A stretch of DNA of 64,000 nucleotides from Pinibacter sp031553495 (GCA_031553495.1 JAVBLN010000046.1:1-64000), one strand, 5' to 3'; shown: positions 1 through 8,747, counted from the stretch's first letter. Translations and numbers: made by a program. The notes: generated by a model from the letters alone, not told the origin.

Positions 1-415
1 GGGGTAATTTATTCAGCACTTAACTATAAACACCAGCCTTTCTACCGAAAAAAATCTGTAGTCCCCCTTTGCTCAATTTCAAAAAATCAAAATCACTCCC
101 CTGGCTCTTTCCCACCTTCTTAGCTGCAATGTGGGTTAAAAATTTACGCTATTGCAAAATCCGGACACATAGCCGTTTTTTGCGGAGAGGTATGAAACGT
201 TTTGCAAAATTTATCACTTTCGGCCGCTGCTTTCCGAAATATTTATTCCATTTTTTTTGAGAAGTAAAATATTTTATACTTTTGTCTATAATAGAAATTA
301 CACCAAGACGGGATACACATCCATCTTTTCCCTAAAAGAAATTATGAATTGCAACCTGCTCCTGAATTTTCGGAACAATTGTTGACAAAGTAAATATCTC
401 TTCAAAAAGTATTAC
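1..415. other. Gene-poor left edge and leader of DUF4290 gene
   Basis: No convincing gene is seen in these 415 bases. The 63-codon open frame at 69-260 has no recognisable family, a basic and aromatic composition, and runs into an A/T-rich tract. The only functional signal found is the promoter-like pair at 256-284, which would give the DUF4290 gene a leader of about 125 nt. Confidence 0.4.
256..284 (+). promoter_or_regulatory. Candidate Bacteroidota promoter for DUF4290 gene
   Basis: TTTG at 256-259 is followed 17 bp later by TACTTTTG at 277-284. This matches the Bacteroidota primary sigma pattern TTTG-N17-23-TAnnTTTG. Transcription would start near 290, giving a 125-nt untranslated leader. 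The match was made by eye only. Confidence 0.4.
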
Positions 416-1111
416 ATGGAATATAATACAAGCAGAAATCATTTGGTGATGCGTGAATATGGACGTCATATTCAAAAAATGATTGAATATCTGTTAACTA
501 TCGAGGATAAAGACCTTCGCCAAAAAAATGCTCAGGCGGCGATTGAGCTAATGGGTTTTTTAAATCCGCATCTTAAGAATGTAGAAGATTTTAGGCATAA
601 ACTGTGGGATCATTTATTCCTGATTTCAGATTTTCAATTGAATGTGGAATCTCCATATCCTATACCCACCAGGGAAGAATTGAAAGCTAAACCGGAACCA
701 TTAAAATATCCAAAGCGCTATCCAAAACATTCGCACCTTGGCAAAAACCTGGAAATGGTAATTGATAAAGCATTAAATGAAGAAAACCCCGAAAAACGGA
801 ATGGTTTTGCCAATGCTGTAGCTTATTACATGAAGCTTGCCTATAATAACTGGCATAAAGAAACAGTGCATGATGACGCCGTGCAAAGTGAATTAAGCGC
901 TATTACAAAAAACCAATTGGAATTTACTAATACGCCTTATGTAAAAAGCTACCGCACTAATGAAAACAGAGGTGGCGGCTACGGCGATTTCAGAAAAGGA
1001 GGCAGAAATCAAAAATTCCAAAACGGCGGAAGAAGCAACCGGAATGGCGATAACCGCAATAGCGGAGGACGCAATCAGAAATTCGGCAGCAACAAAAAAA
1101 GATTTCAGTAA
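416..1111 (+). CDS. DUF4290 domain-containing protein
   Basis: This 231-residue protein looks like the DUF4290 family, which is restricted to Bacteroidota and has no assigned function. The first 180 residues are soluble and largely helical. From about residue 185 the chain becomes a low-complexity tail rich in Gly, Arg, Asn and Lys (repeated GGR/RNQKF/NGG words), resembling RGG-type RNA-binding tails. There is no signal peptide or membrane segment, so it should be cytoplasmic. It lies just upstream of murA, a common arrangement in this phylum, but a terminator-like hairpin separates the two, so co-transcription is uncertain. The RNA-binding suggestion is inference from tail composition only. 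Confidence 0.8.
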   Translation: MEYNTSRNHLVMREYGRHIQKMIEYLLTIEDKDLRQKNAQAAIELMGFLNPHLKNVEDFRHKLWDHLFLISDFQLNVESPYPIPTREELKAKPEPLKYPKRYPKHSHLGKNLEMVIDKALNEENPEKRNGFANAVAYYMKLAYNNWHKETVHDDAVQSELSAITKNQLEFTNTPYVKSYRTNENRGGGYGDFRKGGRNQKFQNGGRSNRNGDNRNSGGRNQKFGSNKKRFQ

Positions 1112-1129
1112 CCTGCTCATATATCAGGC

Positions 1130-1207
1130 AAAAGCTGGCAAAAAGTATATTCGCGAAAAGACTTCTTTTTATAACTTGTCTTTCGATTTCTTTTTGCCGG
1201 CTTTTTT
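1130..1207 (+). terminator. Long hairpin terminator between DUF4290 gene and murA
   Basis: The arm at 1130-1145 (AAAAGCTGGCAAAAAG) pairs with CTTTTTGCCGGCTTTT starting at 1190, and an inner stem CGAAAAGAC/GTCTTTCG extends it. A T-run to 1207 follows directly, as in an intrinsic terminator. If it works, murA (start 1270) needs its own promoter or depends on read-through. Confidence 0.55.
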
Positions 1208-1269
1208 ATTTTTCATAACGGCTGTGACTATAATCGCGTATTTAATTTTTTAAAAACAATTTATCGGTA

Positions 1270-2574
1270 ATGGACATTTTTGAAGTAAGGGGAGGAAAAA
1301 AATTAAATGGAGAAATAACTCCTCAGGGCGCAAAGAATGAGGCTTTGCAAATAATCAGCGCTGTTCTTCTTACACCGGAAAAAGTAATAATAAAAAATAT
1401 TCCGGATATACTGGATGTGAATCTGCTGATAGAATTGCTTGGTGAAATGAATGTGCAAATAGAGCGTATTGACAGGCATACCTGCATATTTGAAGCTAAA
1501 GACGTAGATATAGATTACCTGCACAGCGAGGATTACAGAAAAAAGAGCGGCAGGCTAAGAGGCTCTGTAATGCTTGCCGGGCCCATGCTTTCACGCTATC
1601 GCAAAGCTTTTATACCAAAACCCGGCGGTGATAAAATTGGAAGAAGAAGACTTGATACACATATAATCGGGTTTGAAAAATTAGGAGTTGAATTTGTGTA
1701 CGACAGTGGCGACGGATTTTTTCACCTGGTAGCAAAACAGTTGGAAGGGAACAGCATGTTGCTAGATGAGCCATCCGTAACCGGAACGGCAAACATAGTA
1801 ATGGCGGCGGTTATGGCCAAAGGCACTACTACTATTTATAATGCCGCGTGTGAACCTTATATACAACAGCTTTGCAAAATGCTGCAACGCATGGGCGCAA
1901 AGATCAGCGGCATAGGAAGCAATTTACTGACAATTGAAGGCGTTGAGTACCTTAACGGTACCGAACACACGATGTTGCCCGACATGATTGAAGTAGGCTC
2001 CTTTATTGGACTTGCAGCCATGACGCAAAGCCACATTACTATTAAAAATGCGGGCATTGGGCATTTGGGAATTATACCCGAAAAGTTTTCACAGCTTGGC
2101 ATTGCAATGGAGTTTAAAGGTGATGATATAATTGTGCCCGAACAATCAATTTACGAAATACAAACTTTTCTTGACGGTTCAGTGCTCACAGTGTACGATC
2201 ATCCCTGGCCGGGCTTTACACCGGATCTGCTGAGTATAGTTTTAGTGGTGGCCACGCAGGCAAAAGGTTCTGTGCTGGTGCACCAGAAAATGTTTGAAAG
2301 CCGGTTGTTTTTTGTAGATAAACTGATTGATATGGGAGCGCAAATAATTTTGTGCGATCCCCACAGGGCCGCGGTTATCGGCCTTGGCCGCCAACAAAGT
2401 TTACGCGGCATCACTATGAGCAGTCCTGATATACGTGCCGGCGTGGCCTTGCTTATTGCGGCGTTAAGCGCTGAAGGCAAAAGTGTAATTCAGAATATAG
2501 AGCAAATTGACCGCGGCTACCAAGACATTGACACACGCCTGAATGCATTGGGCGCTGATATCAGGCGCATTTAA
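1270..2574 (+). CDS. murA: UDP-N-acetylglucosamine 1-carboxyvinyltransferase MurA
   Basis: MurA transfers enolpyruvate from PEP to UDP-GlcNAc, the first committed step of peptidoglycan synthesis, in the cytoplasm. The 434-residue length and inside-out alpha/beta barrel fit the family. Lys22-Asn23 of the active site are present in QGAKNEAL. The catalytic loop reads PGGDKIGRRRLDTH, so the usual catalytic cysteine (Cys115 in E. coli) is Asp121 here. Natural Cys-to-Asp MurA enzymes (for example in Mycobacterium and Chlamydia) are active but are not alkylated by fosfomycin, so intrinsic target-based resistance is expected. Later conserved segments such as the TPDLLS region are intact. The ATG follows an A/T-rich leader with no obvious Shine-Dalgarno, which is normal for Bacteroidota. 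Confidence 0.96.
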   Translation: MDIFEVRGGKKLNGEITPQGAKNEALQIISAVLLTPEKVIIKNIPDILDVNLLIELLGEMNVQIERIDRHTCIFEAKDVDIDYLHSEDYRKKSGRLRGSVMLAGPMLSRYRKAFIPKPGGDKIGRRRLDTHIIGFEKLGVEFVYDSGDGFFHLVAKQLEGNSMLLDEPSVTGTANIVMAAVMAKGTTTIYNAACEPYIQQLCKMLQRMGAKISGIGSNLLTIEGVEYLNGTEHTMLPDMIEVGSFIGLAAMTQSHITIKNAGIGHLGIIPEKFSQLGIAMEFKGDDIIVPEQSIYEIQTFLDGSVLTVYDHPWPGFTPDLLSIVLVVATQAKGSVLVHQKMFESRLFFVDKLIDMGAQIILCDPHRAAVIGLGRQQSLRGITMSSPDIRAGVALLIAALSAEGKSVIQNIEQIDRGYQDIDTRLNALGADIRRI

Positions 2575-2606
2575 GGCATAAAGCTGCATTTATTTTCTCG
2601 CTTTTA

Positions 2607-2690
2607 TTTTTATGGACCCGGCAGTAGTGCTACTATGAAGCGACTGTTGCGTCGCACACTTCAGCGGTGGGAATTCTATTCACCGCTGTT
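2607..2690 (+). repeat. K-element 1, T-first, box type B
   Basis: Diverged copy downstream of murA. It has a T-rich start, GGACCCGGCAGTAGTGCTAC, then a box beginning TTGCGTCGCACACTT. GCGAC/GTCGC can form a small hairpin, and the right end folds as CAGCGGTG/CACCGCTG (2663-2688). It lies wholly in the murA-marR gap. The rest of that 321-bp gap holds only the marR leader. Confidence 0.7.
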
Positions 2691-2864
2691 GAAGCAGCAT
2701 GTTTATTAGCAACAGCAGCGGTAGTGTACTATTTCAATAAAAACATAGCGTTGTATAATTAATCTGTCAGTATAGTAAACTATTTATAAAAAGACCCAAG
2801 TGACCCTTGTGGATTAATCACTTACATTTTTGGAGCGAAATATTTGCAATCAACAATTATAATA

Positions 2865-2893
2865 AGTAAGTTTAGGTAGTTGCTTAACTAACT
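2865..2893. promoter_or_regulatory. Candidate MarR operator overlapping marR leader
   Basis: AGTAAGTTTAG (2865-2875) and CTTAACTAACT (2883-2893) form an imperfect 11-bp inverted repeat with a 7-bp spacer (9 of 11 pairs match). It ends 2 bp before the marR start codon. MarR-family proteins usually repress their own promoters by binding such palindromes. The assignment is inferred from position and symmetry. Confidence 0.4.
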
Positions 2894-2895
2894 AT

Positions 2896-3336
2896 ATGCC
2901 AAACAACCAATTTAAGCGAGGAGAACTTTACAGTTTTATCACCGGTAAAGCATCTATCGCAATTGCGAGAAGACTGCAAAAGAAATTTAACCATGCGTCT
3001 CTTAATTTGACAATTGAGCAATGGAGTGTGTTGTATCATTTATGGAAGAAAGATGGCATAAGTCAACAGGAGCTTTGTAAAGCTACCTTTCGCGACAAAC
3101 CGAGTATTACGCGACTAATTGATAATCTGGAAAAATTGGATCTGGTAAAGAGAGTGGCATCAAAAGAAGACAGGAGAATCAATTTAGTTTTTCTTACCCC
3201 ACAAGCTCTGCAATTGCAGGATACCAGCATGAGCCTTGCTTCTGAAACTTTAAACGAAGCGTTAAAAACCGTACCTGAAGAGCAAATCGAAATTTGCAAA
3301 TCCGTTCTCCAAATTGTGTATGATAATTTGAAGTAG
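2896..3336 (+). CDS. MarR family transcriptional regulator
   Basis: This 146-residue protein is a typical MarR-length dimeric winged-helix regulator. The helix-turn-helix lies around residues 56-85 (GISQQELCKATF then KPSITRLIDNLEKLDL). It is followed by the wing with the family-typical acidic-arginine turn KEDRRINL and the leucine-rich C-terminal dimerisation helix. MarR proteins sense small ligands and usually repress neighbouring genes. The next gene in the same direction, 200 bp away, is an acyl-CoA dehydrogenase, so a role in fatty-acid degradation control is plausible. A K-element lies on each side of this gene with T-tracts facing outward. The effector is unknown. Confidence 0.88.
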   Translation: MPNNQFKRGELYSFITGKASIAIARRLQKKFNHASLNLTIEQWSVLYHLWKKDGISQQELCKATFRDKPSITRLIDNLEKLDLVKRVASKEDRRINLVFLTPQALQLQDTSMSLASETLNEALKTVPEEQIEICKSVLQIVYDNLK

Positions 3337-3410
3337 AAGATGTGTAACCCCTCTATTAGAAGCTGATTGATTTATTGTAAAGTTTTGTTCATACAGCCCA
3401 ATGATGACAT

Positions 3411-3481
3411 GAAATACTGCAGTACAAGTGAGTGACACAACGATGATGCCATGAAAAGCTACTGCCGGTGACCAAAAAAAA
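3411..3481 (-). repeat. K-element 2, A-last, box type A
   Basis: GTACAAGTGAGTGACACAAC is followed by a GATGATGCCATGAAAA variant left module instead of the usual GATGCTTAATAGTAGC, then CCGGTGACC and an A-tract. It lies between marR and the acyl-CoA dehydrogenase gene, ending 58 bp before the latter's ATG. Confidence 0.85.
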
Positions 3482-3538
3482 TTACAATAACAGTTTCGTG
3501 ATTATTAATAGTTTTTTCATCAACACTAAATATGTTTT

Positions 3539-5332
3539 ATGAGTACCGAAATAAAAAACAAAACACTATTGAAAGGCGGTGAATGGCTTATTAAAGAAAG
3601 TGCGCCTTTGGAAACGTTTGTACCGGAGGATTATAACGAAGAGCAGCAAATGGTGAAAGACATGTGCAATTCGTTTTTAGACAATGAAGTGCTGCCCATT
3701 ATTGACCGTATAGATAAGCTGGAACCGGATCTTATGCCATCGCTGGTTTCTAAAGCGGGTGAGTTGGGCTTGCTGTCTACCGCGCTACCTGAGCAGTATG
3801 GCGGGTTAGGAAAAGATTTTATTACCTCCACGCTCGTAAATGAAGGGCTTGGCGGTGGTTTCTCCTTTTCGGTGGCTGTGGCTGCGCACACAGGTATTGG
3901 TACTTTGCCTATTTTGTATTTTGGAAATGAGACGCAAAAAGAAAAATATATTCCAAAGCTCGCAACCGGTGAATGGAAAGGCGCTTACGGACTTACAGAG
4001 CCACACAGCGGAAGTGATGCGCTGGGTGCAAAAACTACAGCAAGACTAAGCGATGATGGCAAGTATTATATTTTGAACGGGCAAAAATGCTGGATCACCA
4101 ATGGCGGTTTTGCTGATGTTTACATTGTATTCGCAAAAATTGACGGCGATAAATTCACCGCGTTTATTGTAGAGAAAGATTTTGAAGGATTTACCCGCGG
4201 CGCGGAAGAACACAAAATGGGAATTAAAGGTTCCTCCACTGTGCAATTATATTTTCAGGATTGTAAAGTGCCGGTAGAAAACCTGCTGGGTGAAATTGGA
4301 AGAGGGCATATTATAGCATTTAATATTCTCAATATCGGTCGTTTGAAATTATGCGCCGCCACAATGGGCGGGGCGAAACGTTCGCTTAGTACTTCTATTC
4401 AGTACGCAAATACCAGGGAACAGTTTAAACAACGTATCAGCAATTTTGGCGCAATTAAAAAGAAAATTGCGGAGATGGCCATAAGTATTTGGGTGTCGGA
4501 AAGTGGCTTATACCGCACTGCCAAATGGATTGATGATAAAGAATCGGAACTGGCTAAGGGGGGCAAACCTTTTAATGAAGCATTGTTGGGAGCTGCAGAA
4601 GAATATGCCATTGAATGCGCTATGCTGAAAGTGTTTGGTAGCGAATCGCTGGATTTTGTGGTGGATGAAGGTGTGCAAATTCACGGTGGTAATGGCTATA
4701 GCGATGAGTATATTATTTCAAAAGCGTATCGCGACAGCCGCATCAATCGCATTTATGAAGGCACCAATGAAATTAACCGTTTGCTTACTGTGGATATGAT
4801 CTTAAAACGTGCTATGAAAGGTAAGCTTGACCTGATGGGACCCGCAATGGCCGTACAAAAAGAGCTGATGAGTATTCCCGATTTTGGAAACGACGACGAA
4901 GATGCCTTTGCCCGCGAGAAAAAAATGATAGCAAACTTTAAGAAAGCCATTCTGATGGTGGCCGGAGCCGCTGTGCAAAAACTGGTGATGCAGCTTGAAG
5001 CTGAACAGGAAATTCTGATGAATATTGCTGATATGCTTATTCTAACGTATCACGCGGAAACTGCTTTATTGCGTGCAATGAAACTGGTGGAACAACGTGG
5101 CGAAAACAAGACACAATTTGAACTTGATATTATGCGCTGTTATTTATATGAAACTGCTGATAATATTAATAAGTTTGGTAAGGACGCTATCAACTCATTT
5201 GCCGATGGTGATGAACTTAGAATGATGATGCTTGGATTGAAGCGCTTTACAAAAACTGAACCGTTCAACAGCAAACAGGCAAAACGCAGAATAGCAGAGA
5301 AGTTGATTGCCGACAATAAGTACGCGTTATAA
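3539..5332 (+). CDS. Acyl-CoA dehydrogenase, long form
   Basis: FAD-dependent acyl-CoA dehydrogenase catalysing the first oxidation of beta-oxidation, with electrons passed to ETF. At 597 residues it is longer than the usual 380-400. The standard N-terminal helical, beta and C-terminal helical domains are followed by about 170 extra helical residues, as in VLCAD/ACAD9-type enzymes. Recognisable segments are YGLTEPHSGSDA and QCWITNGG-like FAD/substrate-binding strands, and GVQIHGGNGYSDEY. The catalytic base Glu407 lies in RIYEGTNEINR. The enzyme is preceded by marR on the same strand. No thiolase or hydratase is adjacent; an enoyl-CoA hydratase lies 50 kb away. Confidence 0.93.
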   Translation: MSTEIKNKTLLKGGEWLIKESAPLETFVPEDYNEEQQMVKDMCNSFLDNEVLPIIDRIDKLEPDLMPSLVSKAGELGLLSTALPEQYGGLGKDFITSTLVNEGLGGGFSFSVAVAAHTGIGTLPILYFGNETQKEKYIPKLATGEWKGAYGLTEPHSGSDALGAKTTARLSDDGKYYILNGQKCWITNGGFADVYIVFAKIDGDKFTAFIVEKDFEGFTRGAEEHKMGIKGSSTVQLYFQDCKVPVENLLGEIGRGHIIAFNILNIGRLKLCAATMGGAKRSLSTSIQYANTREQFKQRISNFGAIKKKIAEMAISIWVSESGLYRTAKWIDDKESELAKGGKPFNEALLGAAEEYAIECAMLKVFGSESLDFVVDEGVQIHGGNGYSDEYIISKAYRDSRINRIYEGTNEINRLLTVDMILKRAMKGKLDLMGPAMAVQKELMSIPDFGNDDEDAFAREKKMIANFKKAILMVAGAAVQKLVMQLEAEQEILMNIADMLILTYHAETALLRAMKLVEQRGENKTQFELDIMRCYLYETADNINKFGKDAINSFADGDELRMMMLGLKRFTKTEPFNSKQAKRRIAEKLIADNKYAL

Positions 5333-5352
5333 AAGTAAAAAATCAACATAAA

Positions 5353-5379
5353 AAATGGCTTCCCAAACGGAAGCCATTT
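5353..5379 (-). terminator. Terminator between convergent genes (acyl-CoA dehydrogenase / aminotransferase)
   Basis: AAATGGCTTCC (5353-5363), loop CAAAC, GGAAGCCATTT (5369-5379): a perfect 11-bp stem. On the minus strand it is followed by six T residues, a good intrinsic terminator for the aminotransferase gene. On the plus strand only three T follow, so it may work weakly for the dehydrogenase gene too. Confidence 0.8.
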
Positions 5380-5434
5380 CCTATGTTGAAGTGAAATATA
5401 ATAATCAGATATTTACTTAAAATCAAATCCTCAC

Positions 5435-6691
5435 TCAGGCAAGCTTACCCAATGCGGCCTCAAGTTTTGCAAACATTTCATTTATATCTTCCAGCTTGCA
5501 AGTGCCGATGCTAAGCCTGTACCACGGCGAATTGTTATCAGCACCAAAAGCGTAAAACGGAACCACCGCCAGTTTTGCTTCGCTCAGAATATAATCCGTA
5601 ACATCTGACTGTGTGGCTAAAGGTTTTCCATTGATGGTTTTTTCTTTTAAATCCAGTTTAATGGTTAAATAAATAGCGGCTTGCGGTGCAATGGCATCTA
5701 CAGCATAACCTTTATTTTTCAACGCAATGAAACCATCATAGATTTTAGTAAGCCTGGTAAACATTTCGTTTTTAAAGTGAGCCAGGTATGCATTCACGGC
5801 ATCTTGTTGTTTCAAATAAGCGGCGGTCGCTTTCTGCTCGGCCATTGGCGCCCATGCGCCTATATGACTTAACAATGCTTTCATTTTTGCAATTACTTGC
5901 GCCGGCCCCAGCGACCAGCCTACACGTACACCGGTTGCTGCAAACACTTTTGAAATGCCATCAATGAAAATGGTGTAATCTTTCATTTTCGGATGAAGCG
6001 TTACGGGATTATGATGTTGTGTTTCTCCATAAGTAAGCGTCCAGTACATCTGATCGAATAAAACGTACAACTTCTTTTCATCATTGCTTCTGCGCTCATT
6101 TTCTTCAATTACCAGTTCGCATATTTTACTAAGCTCTTCTTTGGAAAGCGTGGTGCCGGTAGGGTTTTGCGGTGTGCAAAGACAAATCAAAGCGGCATCT
6201 TTCACGTGTGGCGCAATGTCGACCGCGGCGGGCATGAAGTTATTTTCCGGCGAAGCTTCTATTAATACATGTTCGCCGTTATTAAGGTTGGTATAGTGAT
6301 TGTTATTCCACGATGGAGCGGCATAAATAACTTTATCGCCTTTATTGACCAGTGTTCTAAAAGTGGCATAAATTAACGGACGCCCACCGCTTGCAATTAG
6401 AATTTCGTTTGTGCTATACTGTAAGTTTTCATTTTTTTGAAGAAAAGCAGCAACGGCCTCCCGAAGCTCCAAAACACCATCAGCAGGCGGATAATTGGTA
6501 TAGTGCTTTTGATATGATTCGATAATCAGTTGCTCCAACTCTTTGGGAATCGGAAAAATAGACGGATCGAAATCACCTATCGTGTAATTATAAATTTTTT
6601 CGCCTTTGCGAATACGATCATTTATTTCATTGCCAAGACGAACAATTTCTGATCCTATCAGCGCTTCTGCAAGATGGCTTAATTTGCTCAT
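5435..6691 (-). CDS. Class I/II PLP-dependent aminotransferase
   Basis: A 418-residue fold-type I aminotransferase of the AspC-like superfamily. Visible features are the cofactor-anchoring region around residues 100-105, the carboxylate-binding loop PQNPTGT (174-180), the PLP-contacting Asp213 and Tyr216, the Schiff-base lysine Lys248 in GISKVFAATG, and the phosphate-binding Arg256. It probably transaminates aspartate, an aromatic or a related amino acid with 2-oxoglutarate, but the substrate cannot be read from the sequence. It is a single gene, convergent with the acyl-CoA dehydrogenase and ending at the shared hairpin. It is cytoplasmic with no signal peptide. Confidence 0.9.
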   Translation of the reverse strand: MSKLSHLAEALIGSEIVRLGNEINDRIRKGEKIYNYTIGDFDPSIFPIPKELEQLIIESYQKHYTNYPPADGVLELREAVAAFLQKNENLQYSTNEILIASGGRPLIYATFRTLVNKGDKVIYAAPSWNNNHYTNLNNGEHVLIEASPENNFMPAAVDIAPHVKDAALICLCTPQNPTGTTLSKEELSKICELVIEENERRSNDEKKLYVLFDQMYWTLTYGETQHHNPVTLHPKMKDYTIFIDGISKVFAATGVRVGWSLGPAQVIAKMKALLSHIGAWAPMAEQKATAAYLKQQDAVNAYLAHFKNEMFTRLTKIYDGFIALKNKGYAVDAIAPQAAIYLTIKLDLKEKTINGKPLATQSDVTDYILSEAKLAVVPFYAFGADNNSPWYRLSIGTCKLEDINEMFAKLEAALGKLA

Positions 6692-6848
6692 GTTATGAGG
6701 ATTTTTAAATTTTATTAGTGCATAAAGTTAGCGTTAAAATTTATTTTGACGATGGATGGAATAACAGAGTTGATAATGAAAACAGCAATAATAATTTTTA
6801 TTACAGCTTCTCGTTGTTTAAAATTATTGAACGAATTATTATAAGATA

Positions 6849-6922
6849 TTTTTTTTGGCCGGCGTTAGAATACGGATTGGGCTTTAGTTGCGACGCTCCG
6901 TTCAACTGTAGTAATTCTTATC
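6849..6922 (+). repeat. K-element 3, T-first, box type C
   Basis: T8, GGCCGGCG, then box TTGCGACGCTCCGTTCAAC and TGTAGTAATTCT. It lies between the aminotransferase and holB. The remaining sequence of this 315-bp gap is A/T-rich with nothing else recognised; an open frame across it (6718-7038) overlaps the repeat and is not believed. Confidence 0.75.
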
Positions 6923-7006
6923 ATCTACTGAAACCAACTGTGAGAATTTTAGAAAATATCAGTGAAGATCCATCAAATCTGTGTTATCAGTATGTAATAA
7001 GAATTA

Positions 7007-8236
7007 TTAATTTGCTACCATCACAACCTTGTCTTTAATAATATGATAAAGCTTTATGGATAACGCGTGAAAAAGCATTTTGGCATTGGCATTCCGCTCA
7101 ATGTAATATGATGCTTTATCCAGCTCTTCCACGATGGCCTGCTGTTGGGCCACAGTGGTAAGTCTATTAAAGCGGTCAGCAAAATCTTTTTCGTTTTGAG
7201 GAAGTGTGAAATTGCTTACAGCACCTCCAATGTATTTCAACCGGATACTTTGTTCCAGTAAATGATTGAAGTAACGCAGGAATTGTTTTTGTTTTTCACG
7301 TCCTTGTTTGCTGATTTCTTCAATCCATTTTACCTGCGAAGCCGGACCATTTTTTAATAAGGCATTCAACCACTCACGAAGCAGATCGTTCCAGTCTTCA
7401 TCCGCATGACGCAATATTTGCAGGGCTTCGCGATAATTACCTTCACTTATGCCGGCGATTTGTTGCGCCTGATCTTTTGAAATTTTCGCTTTTTCTATAA
7501 GCGCTTTTTCAATATCAGCAATATCGGGTATTGGAATTTTTACAAGCTGACATCTTGATAAAATAGTTTGCAGAATGAGCGAGTCATTTTCCGCCACCAG
7601 TATAAAAAGCGTATTGGCCGGCGGTTCTTCAATAAGTTTGAGTAATTTATTTCCTTCGGTGCCAAGATATTCCGGCATCCACATTACCAGGATTTTATAC
7701 TCGCTTTCAAAACTTTTTAAGTTGAGCTTCTTAATTATTTCATTGCATTCGTAAGCCGTAATATTGCCCTGCTTGTTTTCTGCTCCTATAAATTGCAACC
7801 AGTCGTAAACATTTCCGTAAGGATTTTTTTTTAGAAACTCCCTCCATTCGGAAATGTAATCCGTGCTCACCGGTTTATCGCCGGATTTGCGCGGTAATAC
7901 CGGAAAAGAAAAATGTATATCGGGATGTGTGTATGAATTTGCTTTTAAAAATCCGTCTTGTTTTTGCATCCATGCGTCTATAGATGAATGCGTAAGATGC
8001 GTTTCAACTTCTTCTTCAGGAGCATCGCCAAACAGTGATACCGGGGCTTCTTTACTTTTGGGAGCATTTAAACCATTTTTTAAACTGATATAGTTTGCAA
8101 ATGCCAAAGCCAGCGGCAATGCGCCGCTTCCCTCTTTTCCCAAAAACAATAATGCATGGCTTAGCCGGTTATTGCTTACCATATCAATAAGCTGTTGCTT
8201 AATTTCACGCTGACCTATGATATCGTTGAATTGCAT
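7007..8236 (-). CDS. holB: DNA polymerase III subunit delta'
   Basis: Clamp-loader subunit of the replicative polymerase. The 409-residue protein has an AAA+ fold starting at FNDIIGQREIKQQL and followed by a degenerate Walker A, GKEGSGALPLA, in place of GxxGxGK(S/T). A non-ATPase delta' rather than DnaX is therefore likely. The segment LIEEPPANTLFILVAEN (lid and sensor region) and the sensor motif ILSRCQ are clear. The zinc-binding cysteines of DnaX/HolB in proteobacteria are not evident; in their place is an insertion of roughly 60 residues (about 60-120) typical of Bacteroidota homologues. It stands alone on the minus strand between K-elements 3 and 4. Confidence 0.88.
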   Translation of the reverse strand: MQFNDIIGQREIKQQLIDMVSNNRLSHALLFLGKEGSGALPLALAFANYISLKNGLNAPKSKEAPVSLFGDAPEEEVETHLTHSSIDAWMQKQDGFLKANSYTHPDIHFSFPVLPRKSGDKPVSTDYISEWREFLKKNPYGNVYDWLQFIGAENKQGNITAYECNEIIKKLNLKSFESEYKILVMWMPEYLGTEGNKLLKLIEEPPANTLFILVAENDSLILQTILSRCQLVKIPIPDIADIEKALIEKAKISKDQAQQIAGISEGNYREALQILRHADEDWNDLLREWLNALLKNGPASQVKWIEEISKQGREKQKQFLRYFNHLLEQSIRLKYIGGAVSNFTLPQNEKDFADRFNRLTTVAQQQAIVEELDKASYYIERNANAKMLFHALSIKLYHIIKDKVVMVAN

Positions 8237-8250
8237 GAGCGCAAGGTAGT

Positions 8251-8276
8251 TTGAAAATGTGAAAATGTGAAAAATG
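8251..8276. repeat. 8-bp tandem repeat upstream of holB
   Basis: Three imperfect TGAAAATG units start 15 bp upstream of the holB start codon. This is one of several 8-bp-period tracts in the window. Confidence 0.7.
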
Positions 8277-8386
8277 GGTGTACGTCAAATTGCAAGAAAT
8301 ATTTTTAGATACCGGCATCAGTTTTTACCAATGTCATTGTTATTTATTTTGGACTTGGTGAATACCACAGTTATTAATTATTAAGT

Positions 8387-8454
8387 CGGCTGCGGTATTT
8401 CATGGCATCATCGTTGTGTCACTCACTTGTGCGGCAGGAATGCTATTGAGCGGG
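8387..8454 (+). repeat. K-element 4, T-first, box type A
   Basis: The left part is degraded (TATTTCATGGCATCATCG variant), but the box TTGTGTCACTCACTTGT and the right module GGCAGGAATGCTATTGAGC are intact. It pairs in inverted orientation with K-element 5, with a 131-bp spacer between. Confidence 0.85.
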
Positions 8455-8585
8455 TTAACAGTGGATAGCAGGCCGTTGGTAGTAGAGAGATCAGATGTCG
8501 GCAATCGGACATGTCGTTGACAATACCCTCTTGTCTGAATGCGGCTTTCTGACTTGACTTCAAGACACCAACAACCAACAACCTG
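8455..8585. repeat. Spacer with 7-bp words between inverted K-elements 4 and 5
   Basis: The spacer holds degenerate heptamer runs, clearest as ACCAACAACCAAC near 8567-8583. No gene, promoter or terminator is convincing. With K-elements 4 and 5 the segment could fold into a large cruciform. Confidence 0.6.
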
Positions 8586-8660
8586 CTCAACAGCATTACT
8601 ACCGCACAAGTGAGTGACACAACGATGCTTAATAGTAGCACTATCGCTGGTTCCAAAAAA
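8586..8660 (-). repeat. K-element 5, A-last, box type A
   Basis: AGCATTACTACCGCACAAG, then GTGAGTGACACAACGATGC, TTAATAGTAGCACTATCG, CTGGTTCC and A6. It is the inverted partner of K-element 4 in the holB-mpg gap. Confidence 0.9.
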
Positions 8661-8712
8661 TATTGCACAAAAAATACAATAGCTGAAGTTTAATAAACAA
8701 TGTGGAATTGCA

Positions 8713-8747
8713 GCATTTTCACATTTTCAAATTAGCACATTTTCAAA
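8713..8747. repeat. 8-bp tandem repeat running into the mpg stop codon
   Basis: ACATTTTC/AAATTAGC/ACATTTTC/AAATTC units. Read on the minus strand, this tract supplies the last codon and the TGA of mpg, so the repeat has reached the coding end. Confidence 0.7.

Noticed and set aside
69..260. 63-codon open frame at the left edge
   Set aside because: No family resemblance, basic/aromatic composition and a homopolymeric end; looks like chance.
960..1253. 97-codon frame overlapping the end of the DUF4290 gene
   Set aside because: Its first 50 codons are the out-of-frame reading of the Gly/Arg-rich tail and the rest crosses the terminator hairpin.
6718..7038. 106-codon frame between the aminotransferase and holB
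   Set aside because: It runs through K-element 3 and into the 3' end of holB, with Asn/Ile-rich low-complexity sequence and no ATG start.
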